Assembly (NCBI GenBank): GCA_016777125.1
Contig: JADHSC010000002.1
Coordinates: 62,001 to 126,000 of the forward strand
Source: Candidatus Poseidoniaceae archaeon
GTDB taxonomy: Archaea > Thermoplasmatota > Poseidoniia > Poseidoniales > Poseidoniaceae
Reading direction: 5' to 3'
DNA: 64,000 nt
Part shown: piece after piece, positions 28,548 to 36,757 of the stretch
How the letters are laid out: every line of letters begins with the position of its first letter
Position numbering within the stretch: the stretch's first letter is position 1
The notes under the pieces: generated by a model
Seen by the model: only the letters and a program-made list of their open reading frames with translations
Told to the model about the DNA's origin: nothing
The model's database searches: none
Translations under genes and position numbers: made by a program

Positions 28548-31500
28548 ATGAGCCTAGTAGGCAATGGTCTTATCAATCACCAACGAGTGAAAAGAATCAT
28601 GGAGTCTCGTAAGAGAGTTATCGGCCCAAGTCTCGCATTCATGCTATTGGCATCTACATTGCTCGTATTCGCATCACCAACACAAGCGGATATCACCGAT
28701 GAAATTTCGATTTTACATACTGCAGTAAATCCTGAAAATAACAAGACGTATCACCTTCTTTCTGCATCTTCTTGGGAAGATGCAGCATTCCGGGCACGAT
28801 CATTAGATGGCTATCTTACCACCGTGGATTCAGATCTTGAAAACGCCTGGATTTTCGATACATTTGCTGGATTCGATAATCAAAGTCGCCATATCTGGAT
28901 TGGATTGAACGATGTTCAAGATGAAGGGATGTACCGTTGGCATGATGGAACACCATTTTTGTACAGAAGTTGGGGAGAAGCCCAACCAACTGGAAGTGAT
29001 GATGCAGATTACGTACATATCGCCTCAACGAACATGGGCAACATTATGCCTGGTACTTGGAATGATTTAGAAAATAATCCAGAGTACTTCCCAGTCTATG
29101 GTGTCGTAGAAGTGGGCCAAGGTGCAGATTTTTCACTCCGATTTAATGGCATAGAGGATCATATTAAGATTTCAAATGATGATGGTCTTCAACCAAATGC
29201 GTCATTGCTTATTGAAGCCACAATTAAACCATCTGATTTGAGTGGGATACGATTCATTACCATGAAGGGTGATTATGGCTGGGGCATGTACCTCTCAGAG
29301 GGATACATCGGCTATTCTTCAGAATACAGTCTCTCGAAACACCCATTATCGAACATGTCGGTTACTGTCGATAACTGGTCAACCATTGAAGTTGAGATCA
29401 TAGAGGGTGTTGGCGGTGAATTCAGAATTGATGGAATACCTGTTGGGAATATTTCTGCTGAAGATGCAAACATACCTGCAGGTGATTTCGGTTCGAATGA
29501 TTGTTTCACTTCCGGAGCATCATGTGACGAACTGTACATAGCTCGTATGGGCGCAGGATGTGATTGCTACCATTTCGAAGGTATCATTGATGATGTAACC
29601 ATCAAGTCAATGGATGATGTAACCTGGGAAATTATGACTCAATGGACGTTCTGGGAAGGCGAAGGCAATGATGTTGGTGATTCCTTAAACGATGAAATGT
29701 TTGAACGGAATGGAGAAATTCATGGAGCAGATTGGGTTATGCCTGATGGCTCTATTATCGCTCAGGCTATTGAATTGATTAATGAAGATTATATCATTAT
29801 CGAAGATGTCAAAGAAGGAGATACACTTCTTTTCTATGTCGATGTTGAGGATTTGACACGATATCTCGATGTATCCTTTTGGGCTTGGTCAGATTACTAT
29901 TGGGAAGAAGATGTAGAAGAGGATCAATTCAATGTGTATGTCGGATACGATGAAATTCCTGCCCCGTGGGACTATGATATGGAATTGACTGGATGGTATG
30001 GTTCAGTATATGGAAGTTTTACTTGGCCAGAACATGATGTCATGTGGTTTGCTCTTGTAGCAAATCAAGACCTAGAAGAACTCGAAGTCAGCACGTACTG
30101 GGATCTTGCAAAGGCTCCACCAAGTCTTGAAGAGATGACAGAATTGTTCAAGGGTGTTCCAATCACACAGCAATCGAATCAAGCAGAGGATTACGAAGCT
30201 GCAATCAATTACTATTTCGTAAACGTCACCGAACCACTTACTGAACTTAAAGTCGAGACATATGGTGGTAAAGGAAATATTCAGTTAGCCATATCGAAGG
30301 GTGGACCGGTTGATCCTGACTATGGATGGGGCTTCGAGTTTGAAGATATTATACCGGGAGAAGGAAGCACTTCATCCACAATGGAAGATTGGTCTATGGG
30401 CCAAGGGAATAATGAGGAAGTCAATTTGTTTGATGTCGAACCTGGAATCTACTATGTGGTCACTTACACGTACCGAAAAGCCGACGATTATACAATTCTT
30501 GCAGATATGAACTATGCTCCTACAAATGCTGACCCAACAACTGCTGTGGAACTCACACCTGGTATTGCTTATGGTCCTATGAGTGGCTATGATGGACTTG
30601 ATCAATACTTCTTCATTGACGTACCAACAGGTACCGAACGACTTGAAGTGGATCTAGATGGAGGATTTGGTGAAGCAAGTCTCCATATGCGTATCGAGAA
30701 TACTCCTACTGCAAGTGAAGCCGACCATCATTCAGGTTCACCAGGGGCAGGTGATAAAATTGCATTCAATAATCCAACTCCTGGAAAATGGTACATCCTT
30801 CTTGATTCAGAAACAGTATTCAGCGGTGTTGAAATTACAGCATCCTTTGCAGACCTCTACATTTGGGAATATGATGGAACTCCAGTTCAACTGTTTAAGG
30901 ATGAGCAAATCGATGGATTGAGTGCCCCTTCTGGAGAAGACTTATTCTTCTACGTTGAAGTTGGAAGAAATACTCAAACTCTGATCATCAATACATTCGG
31001 AGGCTCTGGAGAATTGCTTATTGAAGGAGATGGTGAGACTGACTTTGGATTTGATGACTTTGATTTCTTTGATGAGGACATGATGGATTCTGGAAGACAA
31101 TTCGGTGAAGAAGAGTGGATTTCGTATGGCGAAGGTACATATCAAGAATTGTACATCTACTTCCCTGCTGAGGGTAGGTTTGACATTACCGTTACTTCGA
31201 TGGACGATTTCTCTGAAGTCTCAATTGTTGCAACATGGGATGGGCGAGATGGTGGCCCTGATGGCCCTGATGAACCAGTTGACCCAGAAGAAATCATGCC
31301 TTGTGACGAAGGTTTGAAAGAAATGATGACTGATAATGACATTAACGGCGATGGACTCATTAGTGCATCAGAATTCAAATATTTTGATGACTTTGACGGA
31401 AGAACAATCGAATTTTCTGAAATCAATCAAAACGATGATTCATACCTTGAATTCAATGAAATTGTAGCCTTTGCTTGTTCCTGTGAAAACGAATTGGCCT

Positions 31501-32216
31501 TACTTGACATGCAAATCGATGGACTTCTATCGCTTTCAGATTTTGATGAGATTGAATTCAAGAACGACTATCAGTCTATCAAATTAGATTTCAACCAAGA
31601 TGAATTCATTGATTCATTTGAATTAAGTGAATTCGCCCTCGTTTGTACAACATCCTACAACCCAATGGATACAGATGGGGATGGTGTTCTTGATCCTGAT
31701 GACAAGTTCCCGAACGATCCTGATGAACAATCCGATGCTGATGGAGATGGGGTTGGAGATAATGCGGACTTTGCCCCAAGCGTATCCAACGACATCGTCT
31801 ACAGCGCTGGTGCAGTAATGTTACTCGTTCTCTTTGGTGTACTTGTTCTGATTGTTCGTGGCAGTTCGAAAAGTCCTGAGGATTTACAACAAGAACAATG
31901 GAACAAAACCGATGCATTTGCAGAACGAATGATGGCTATGGATGGAGGAGAAACTATGCTAGAAGCTCCTAATCTTGGACCTGTAAGCGATACGATCGCT
32001 CCAATAACTGACGAACCAGTTCAAGCCTTTGAAGCTCCTGGGGAATTAGAAGGATATGATTTCGGTAACGAATCCTCCTTTACAACTGAATCACAACCAC
32101 CTGCAAGTTTGATGGGTATGATGGATAGTCAAGGCCGTGAGCATATCGAATATCCTGCACAAAGTGGAAAGTATTGGCACAGAACCTCTCCAGACTCGCC
32201 TTGGATGAAGGATTAA
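28548..32216 (+). CDS. Large multidomain surface protein (C-type lectin, LamG-like, PPC-like, EF-hand, membrane anchor)
   Basis: Secreted, membrane-anchored protein of 1222 aa. An N-terminal signal segment (SLAFMLLASTLLVFASPTQA) ends near residue 47. A C-type lectin-like domain spans about 65-195 (HIWIGLNDVQDEGMYRWHDG, TWNDLENNP). A LamG/concanavalin-like domain follows to about 375 (FSLRFNGIEDHIKIS). Several PPC-like beta repeats occupy 540-905 (LDQYFFIDVPTGTERLEVDL; PGKWYILLDSE). Two EF-hand-like loops (DINGDGLISASEF, FNQDEFIDSFEL) and an acidic DTDGDGVLDPDD repeat of thrombospondin-3 type lie at 925-1080. One helix (about 1082-1105) and a 115-residue tail ending in an aromatic YP-SGKYWHR motif complete it. 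Likely adhesion or glycan/particle binding at the cell surface. An archaeosortase gene converges on it. Confidence 0.85.
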   Translation: MSLVGNGLINHQRVKRIMESRKRVIGPSLAFMLLASTLLVFASPTQADITDEISILHTAVNPENNKTYHLLSASSWEDAAFRARSLDGYLTTVDSDLENAWIFDTFAGFDNQSRHIWIGLNDVQDEGMYRWHDGTPFLYRSWGEAQPTGSDDADYVHIASTNMGNIMPGTWNDLENNPEYFPVYGVVEVGQGADFSLRFNGIEDHIKISNDDGLQPNASLLIEATIKPSDLSGIRFITMKGDYGWGMYLSEGYIGYSSEYSLSKHPLSNMSVTVDNWSTIEVEIIEGVGGEFRIDGIPVGNISAEDANIPAGDFGSNDCFTSGASCDELYIARMGAGCDCYHFEGIIDDVTIKSMDDVTWEIMTQWTFWEGEGNDVGDSLNDEMFERNGEIHGADWVMPDGSIIAQAIELINEDYIIIEDVKEGDTLLFYVDVEDLTRYLDVSFWAWSDYYWEEDVEEDQFNVYVGYDEIPAPWDYDMELTGWYGSVYGSFTWPEHDVMWFALVANQDLEELEVSTYWDLAKAPPSLEEMTELFKGVPITQQSNQAEDYEAAINYYFVNVTEPLTELKVETYGGKGNIQLAISKGGPVDPDYGWGFEFEDIIPGEGSTSSTMEDWSMGQGNNEEVNLFDVEPGIYYVVTYTYRKADDYTILADMNYAPTNADPTTAVELTPGIAYGPMSGYDGLDQYFFIDVPTGTERLEVDLDGGFGEASLHMRIENTPTASEADHHSGSPGAGDKIAFNNPTPGKWYILLDSETVFSGVEITASFADLYIWEYDGTPVQLFKDEQIDGLSAPSGEDLFFYVEVGRNTQTLIINTFGGSGELLIEGDGETDFGFDDFDFFDEDMMDSGRQFGEEEWISYGEGTYQELYIYFPAEGRFDITVTSMDDFSEVSIVATWDGRDGGPDGPDEPVDPEEIMPCDEGLKEMMTDNDINGDGLISASEFKYFDDFDGRTIEFSEINQNDDSYLEFNEIVAFACSCENELALLDMQIDGLLSLSDFDEIEFKNDYQSIKLDFNQDEFIDSFELSEFALVCTTSYNPMDTDGDGVLDPDDKFPNDPDEQSDADGDGVGDNADFAPSVSNDIVYSAGAVMLLVLFGVLVLIVRGSSKSPEDLQQEQWNKTDAFAERMMAMDGGETMLEAPNLGPVSDTIAPITDEPVQAFEAPGELEGYDFGNESSFTTESQPPASLMGMMDSQGREHIEYPAQSGKYWHRTSPDSPWMKD

Positions 32217-33136
32217 CTGGGCTGCTTCTGACGTTTCCGTAAACCGACAGATTCCAGTAAACGTAGTATATGTCTATGTAACTCTGGTAAGAGTTCAAAC
32301 ATTGCAATTGCCATGATGAACATCGCAAAGAGAGATACAACTCGAGAAGCGTAAGAGTGTCCAAACTCAAACATACTCATACCGAGGTATTCCCATCCCT
32401 CATAAGAGAGATGCATCCAAACCAATCCTGCATTTCTGAACAAGTTCAAAATGTGGATGATGGGGACTGTGAAGAGAAGAGCACGTATTCGTCGCTTACG
32501 ATCGATATCAAGAACAGAGATGGCTCCAATGAAGACGATCATCGATTGAAGAGCTGTACAAGCAAGAACGAAATTGATACCGATCATGCCCCCATCAGCC
32601 ATGATCAGCTCTGTCTGATACGGGTGTTCAGCAAAAGAATCTGTCATAAACCACTTATTGCCATCCCACTCAGACCAAAGAAACGTTCCAGAATCTGTGT
32701 TGACATATGTCTCTCCAAGTTGTATGTCTGCAGTTCCAGTAAACGATAGAAAGAGAGCAACTTGAGAGGCTACAAACCAGATTGCTAGCACACTGAACCA
32801 AGGTACAGAAGCAATCAGAAGGTATGGACCCCCTGCATAAGCAATACATCCTCTCGCCCAATTCAGAGCATCACGGTCTCTTTTAGTTAAGGAACGTGCC
32901 TCAGCGATAACCAATCCCACACCAAGTGGAAGAGCTAATGCCGTCATTATTGTTAGAACAAGATCACCGATTTCAAAGTAATAACCGGATTCATTGAAAA
33001 AATATAGAGCAACAAGCATCCAGCCTGTTTGTGCAGGTCTGCTTACTCCGCTCTGGTGACGCTTATGCCATGAAAATCCAAGCAAAATCATACCAAGAGC
33101 ACCACAAATTGTGGCATACTCCTTTGGTATCAGCAT
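32213..33136 (-). CDS. Archaeosortase (ArtA-like exosortase family)
   Basis: Polytopic membrane protein, 307 aa, with about eight helices. The exosortase/archaeosortase catalytic set is visible in order: Cys193 in ACTALQSM, Arg234 in NLFRNAGL, and the His260/Arg265 region in EFGHSYASR. The Cys-to-Arg spacing of 41 agrees with what I recall for haloarchaeal ArtA. Archaeosortases cut PGF-CTERM-like tripartite signals and attach the protein to a membrane lipid. Four bases overlap the end of the convergent surface protein gene. No PGF-CTERM substrate is seen in the window; the neighbouring surface protein has a long cytoplasmic tail instead. Confidence 0.8.
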   Translation of the reverse strand: MLIPKEYATICGALGMILLGFSWHKRHQSGVSRPAQTGWMLVALYFFNESGYYFEIGDLVLTIMTALALPLGVGLVIAEARSLTKRDRDALNWARGCIAYAGGPYLLIASVPWFSVLAIWFVASQVALFLSFTGTADIQLGETYVNTDSGTFLWSEWDGNKWFMTDSFAEHPYQTELIMADGGMIGINFVLACTALQSMIVFIGAISVLDIDRKRRIRALLFTVPIIHILNLFRNAGLVWMHLSYEGWEYLGMSMFEFGHSYASRVVSLFAMFIMAIAMFELLPELHRHILRLLESVGLRKRQKQPS

Positions 33137-33196
33137 AGTAGGTCCTAGAGTATCCTAGATAGAAACATTTGCTCTTAATCCCTCCACTAAATCCAA

Positions 33197-33217
33197 CAAC
33201 CCCCAATCCTTGGGTTG
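33197..33217 (+). promoter_or_regulatory. Hairpin just before a start codon
   Basis: CAACCC and GGGTTG form a six-pair stem with a nine-base loop, ending three bases before ATG 33221 and covering the alternative TTG start at 33215. It could slow initiation of the GmhB-like gene, or it could be chance in a C-rich stretch. No Shine-Dalgarno is seen here. Confidence 0.25.
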
Positions 33218-33220
33218 ACC

Positions 33221-33835
33221 ATGAAGGGACCTGTCATTGACGGAGAAGGGTGGGCAAAGGGCCCCATTGCTTTTCTCGACCGTGATGGTGTACTCAATTA
33301 TGGACGTGAAGGATATGTCAACAATCCTTCACAAATGAATGTTATTCCTGGTGCAGGTCATGCTATTGCTCAATTAAGAGAATCTGGATTCACGATTTGT
33401 GTTGTAACCAATCAATCCCCAATTATGCGTGGTTTATGGGATGTTGAACAATTACATACAATCCATGAAGAGTTGCGTAAACAATTGTTGAATGAGAATA
33501 AAGATGCTGTAATTGATATGATCCTCACATGTCCACATCGAAATCGTGATCGTTGTGGTTGCAGAAAGCCGTGGCCAGGTATGCTTCGAACAGGTCACGA
33601 ACTTTTGAGAAATCAGCGTGTACTTCATTCCAAAATTGATTGGGCGGGAAGTAAACCAAATTCATGGAACCCATTGGACACGATGGTTGGCGATCGTAAA
33701 TCCGATATGGGCGCAGGCTGGGCAGTAGGTGCTCGTACGTTTGAAGTCTCATCACAACAGGGTTTACCCCAAGTGATTAATCGTGTTCTTGATACATTGG
33801 ATTCTGGCGATGACTACGATCCCATGAGGTGGTAA
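33221..33835 (+). CDS. HAD-family phosphatase, GmhB-like (histidinol-phosphate / heptose-bisphosphate type)
   Basis: Phosphatase of about 204 aa. HAD motif I is FLDRDGVLNYG, motif II VVTNQS, motif IV GDRKSDMGAG. The zinc loop of GmhB/HisB-N enzymes is present as CPHRNRDRCGCRKPWPGM (Cys-x-His...Cys-x-Cys). GmhB removes the 7-phosphate of heptose bisphosphates for surface glycans; the HisB-N homologue works in histidine synthesis. Sequence does not decide between them and no heptose or his gene is adjacent. TTG at 33215 is an alternative start. The TiaS gene starts one base after its stop. Confidence 0.82.
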   Translation: MKGPVIDGEGWAKGPIAFLDRDGVLNYGREGYVNNPSQMNVIPGAGHAIAQLRESGFTICVVTNQSPIMRGLWDVEQLHTIHEELRKQLLNENKDAVIDMILTCPHRNRDRCGCRKPWPGMLRTGHELLRNQRVLHSKIDWAGSKPNSWNPLDTMVGDRKSDMGAGWAVGARTFEVSSQQGLPQVINRVLDTLDSGDDYDPMRW

Positions 33836-33836
33836 G

Positions 33837-35018
33837 ATGGGGTGGCTGGGGCTTGATGATACAGATTCACTCAAAGGTGGTTGTACCACTGAAGTACTGT
33901 TCCAATTATTGAACGATTTACCAAATACTGTTTCATTTAGAAGCCCCCGACTTGTCAGGCTATGGCCATTTGCAAAACAGCGAACAAGAGGAAATGCTGC
34001 GGTGGCTGTTGAATTGATTACTGAAAATGAGGCAGAACTTCTGACTCACCTCGACCAGTGGTGGAAGCAACATATTGAATCACTCAAAGGAATTCTTGGA
34101 ACAAGCGACCACAGTGAACGTACACAATATCCAACAGATCCCGGCATGGTATGGACAAGCGAATTAATGACAGATGAAGCGTTTTACAAATCGGCTGTAT
34201 CTTCCGAAATTGAACTGCAAAATGTACCGGAAGTAACACGCTACTGGGGTGGAAATGGAAGAATCGGCGCAACTGCTGCAGTCCTATGGCCGGCGGCTCA
34301 GTGTACATACGAAGCCATTGCTTGGAGAAGCAATGAAGCAGAGGGAAGACGTCAATTGGATGAAGTAGCATTAGCTGAAGTTGAGGACTTAAAGGATACA
34401 TTTCTGTGTAGAAATCCAAAACTGGGCACCAGCCTTCTAGCACCGAGAGGAAATTCTCCAGTTCTTTTTGGAATTCGTTCATGGACAAAGGAAGGGGCGC
34501 AGCATGCACTCGATATTCTTGAACAAGGAGAGGATACCGAGCCAACCAAAGGTTCACTCGTATTCCAAACCAACCAAGCAACAGGTGATCATTTAGAAGA
34601 ACCAATAGAAGCCTTTGTCCGGTCCAAATCTATTTTGAAAAAGGGTCATGTTGTCCTGGAAACAACACAAGGAACATGGATGGCTTTTCGACAAAGTGGA
34701 CATATCGCTTTGCTCTCACAGTGGGTCATAAAAGGAGATTTATTAATCGGAAATGGACTAAGAGATGAAGACAATGTTCTTCATCTTGAATTACTGAAGG
34801 TTAAGAAGTCAATAAGTGAACAGAAAAGACCTCTTTGTGTAAGGTGTAATAAGTCGATGAAATCGATGGGTAAAAACCAGGGTCTTCGTTGCAAAAGATG
34901 CAACTTAACCTCTGATCGAGGTTGGGTTGAAGTTAATCGAATCCCGCCTTTCCAAGATTGGGTCCAACCCCCTCCGTCCTCGAGGAGACATCTCTCAAAA
35001 CCCCTTGAAGATATGTAA
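33837..35018 (+). CDS. tiaS: tRNA(Ile2) 2-agmatinylcytidine synthetase TiaS
   Basis: Archaeal enzyme, 393 aa, which attaches agmatine to C34 of the CAU anticodon so that tRNA-Ile2 reads AUA. It starts MGWLGLDDTDSLKGGCTTEV, the family signature, with the substrate-phosphorylating domain after it (RLVRLWPFAKQRTRGNAAVA). An OB-fold and a zinc ribbon end the protein (CVRCNKSMKS...LRCKRCNL). It is co-directional with the HAD phosphatase, one base apart. The presence of TiaS is a strong archaeal marker. Confidence 0.94.
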   Translation: MGWLGLDDTDSLKGGCTTEVLFQLLNDLPNTVSFRSPRLVRLWPFAKQRTRGNAAVAVELITENEAELLTHLDQWWKQHIESLKGILGTSDHSERTQYPTDPGMVWTSELMTDEAFYKSAVSSEIELQNVPEVTRYWGGNGRIGATAAVLWPAAQCTYEAIAWRSNEAEGRRQLDEVALAEVEDLKDTFLCRNPKLGTSLLAPRGNSPVLFGIRSWTKEGAQHALDILEQGEDTEPTKGSLVFQTNQATGDHLEEPIEAFVRSKSILKKGHVVLETTQGTWMAFRQSGHIALLSQWVIKGDLLIGNGLRDEDNVLHLELLKVKKSISEQKRPLCVRCNKSMKSMGKNQGLRCKRCNLTSDRGWVEVNRIPPFQDWVQPPPSSRRHLSKPLEDM

Positions 35019-35061
35019 TCTCCATCAAAACAATATTTACTGAGAAGACATAAGAAGGCTC

Positions 35062-35313
35062 ATGGCAGACGACCTTACCAAGTACGTAACAACGTTCATT
35101 CTCATTCTGATGTTAATCGGAATGATTGTCTTTGTTGCAATTCGTGCAAAACAAAATCGAGAAAACATGATTGAAAATCATGCTCCTAAGGTGGCAGGAG
35201 AGGACGAATTGGAAGGAGGAGCACGAAACCCTCAACGATTTGATGAACCTGATGAAGAAGCCCTCGAAGAAATGGCAGAACTTCTCGGTGAAGACTCAGA
35301 AGATGAAGCCTGA
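35062..35313 (+). CDS. Small single-helix membrane protein with acidic tail
   Basis: Protein of 83 aa with one helix at residues 10-28 and a soluble tail very rich in Glu and Asp (EEALEEMAELLGEDSEDEA). An AATATTTA element about 26 bp before the ATG could be a TATA box for a leaderless mRNA. Its end overlaps the end of the convergent RecA-like gene by 18 bp. No family is recognised. Confidence 0.55.
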   Translation: MADDLTKYVTTFILILMLIGMIVFVAIRAKQNRENMIENHAPKVAGEDELEGGARNPQRFDEPDEEALEEMAELLGEDSEDEA

Positions 35314-35883
35314 ATCATCTATTTTTCCAACGAGTTTTGTTCCATCACAGATCAGAATTTTAGATGCTTGTTCTGTTTCTTGCAATGTCCATATCTCAAA
35401 TCCACCATCCTTTAGAACCGCTTCACTACGAGGCTTAACCTCTGTATTGTTTCCATTTACTTCAGTCCCTGCTTTTGAGATAAGCAAAAGTGTAGTGGAA
35501 TCATCAATCCGCTTTTTCAGATCGATCACCGCCTTAATGTAACGAGAAGGAATCCGTCCAGTTGATTCACACCAGTCATCAAGAACAATCAAACCGACAC
35601 TCGGTAAATTCTGTTCTGCTTCAACAATTGCATCAACACAACGTTCCATATTACCAATCAAATTCATCGCATGAAACCGGCTGGCTTCCACAATGTTAAG
35701 GGATGAAAAAAGTTGAGAAAAGCGAGTTGCATTTGGCATATGCGGAGATGCCCAGAGAACTCTCCCCCCGCCTTGTATTTCGTCGACAGCACAATGCAAA
35801 CCAAGAGTTGTACCTCCACAGCCTCCGTCCACTGAAAGATGGATTCTTTTTCCTTGCAGATCAAGCACCCAACGTTCGGCCAT
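35296..35883 (-). CDS. RecA/RadB-like P-loop domain protein lacking the Walker lysine
   Basis: Protein of 195 aa with the order of a RecA-fold domain: beta strand then VDGGCGGTTLGLHCAV in the Walker A place, and a hydrophobic strand VGLIVLDDW as Walker B near residue 99. The Walker A would normally end GKT; here it is GGTT, so the lysine that contacts ATP phosphates is missing. Length and layout recall RadB, KaiC-like or other RecA paralogs, but the match is weak and by eye. It may be a non-catalytic partner or have a different nucleotide mode. Convergent with a small membrane protein gene. Confidence 0.55.
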   Translation of the reverse strand: MAERWVLDLQGKRIHLSVDGGCGGTTLGLHCAVDEIQGGGRVLWASPHMPNATRFSQLFSSLNIVEASRFHAMNLIGNMERCVDAIVEAEQNLPSVGLIVLDDWCESTGRIPSRYIKAVIDLKKRIDDSTTLLLISKAGTEVNGNNTEVKPRSEAVLKDGGFEIWTLQETEQASKILICDGTKLVGKIDDSGFIF

Positions 35884-35959
35884 AACAATCCCAACCAGTT
35901 CACAGATTTGACATTAACATCAGCGCAATGCTCATGACCTTCCATACGAACCCACAATC

Positions 35960-36178
35960 ATGAGCGGAGAAGTTCGAGAAGGGGAGCGTATTCCAAGAAG
36001 AGAACCTCCTCCCTATGAAGAAGCAAAGGGATTCGCCTCCGCAGTAGCCCGTGATGGCTTTTTGGCAACAGCAATTAAGGACACAAATCAATATGGCCCA
36101 GTTGGAATGATGATCTTGCTTTTCATCGTTGCCACCATTACTGGATTTGCCATCAAGATGCTCGGTCTTGTCGTGTGA
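35960..36178 (+). CDS. Small single-helix membrane protein, 72 aa
   Basis: The first half is hydrophilic (REGERIPRREPPPYEEAKG) and the second contains one helix (GMMILLFIVATITGFAIKML) at the C terminus, so it looks tail-anchored or Sec61-beta/SecG-like in shape. Archaeal Sec61-beta has this size and C-terminal helix, and the GYDQYGP-like segment NQYGPVG before the helix is consistent, but identity is uncertain. It is divergent from the RecA-like gene. Nothing else fixes its role. Confidence 0.5.
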   Translation: MSGEVREGERIPRREPPPYEEAKGFASAVARDGFLATAIKDTNQYGPVGMMILLFIVATITGFAIKMLGLVV

Positions 36179-36210
36179 ACTGAATATATTTCATTCACTG
36201 CAAAGTCTAC

Positions 36211-36216
36211 TATAAT
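36211..36216 (+). promoter_or_regulatory. TATA-box-like element
   Basis: TATAAT sits in the context ACTATAATCGG, 51 bp before ATG 36267. A start about 26 bp downstream would give a leader of roughly 25 nt. The same TATAAT-x-GG context occurs before the surface protein gene. Modest support only. Confidence 0.25.
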
Positions 36217-36266
36217 CGGTCTGTAGTAGGACAAAATACAAACCCTTTACTGCCTCTGATAAAGAT

Positions 36267-36695
36267 ATGAGTGAACGTTCCGTCAATGTTGAGAGTAGAA
36301 CCTCTTCACAAGATAAGCGCTGGGCAATCATGGCTGCGTTATTAGGAACAAATACAGCAGTAATGCTCTTTCAAGGTATTGAACAGGAAGCAAATCCAAC
36401 TCAAATGAGAGAAGTCGCTTTGGCGATTATTGCAGGTACCCTTCCCTTCCAAGCAATTTATTTTCTAATTTACACGTACCTTCTTGAGAATAAGGGAACG
36501 CTGAGTGAAAAAATGGTTAAAAAACTGGGTTTCGCTTCAGCCATTTGTCAGATCTTTGGATATGCATCCCTTGTCGGTGTAGCTATGATGTGGTACAACC
36601 TTTCTGTCTATGTTGGGCTATCATTTTTGATATCCAGTATATTGGCAATGATTCTGATTAGAACAGCAATGATGCCAGATAAATCTGAACTCTAG
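36267..36695 (+). CDS. Hypothetical four-helix membrane protein
   Basis: Protein of 142 aa with hydrophobic segments near residues 20-37, 48-70, 87-108 and 113-132. An initial hydrophilic Ser/Arg/Glu-rich segment is cytoplasmic or flexible. No family recognised. It precedes purB by 62 bp on the same strand with a TATA-like element of its own upstream. Confidence 0.55.
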   Translation: MSERSVNVESRTSSQDKRWAIMAALLGTNTAVMLFQGIEQEANPTQMREVALAIIAGTLPFQAIYFLIYTYLLENKGTLSEKMVKKLGFASAICQIFGYASLVGVAMMWYNLSVYVGLSFLISSILAMILIRTAMMPDKSEL

Positions 36696-36757
36696 AGGCT
36701 TTATTTCCAAAAATGCTCTCAAGTAAGGTTCATGAAGCCTCTTCTTGAGCGTGTCTT

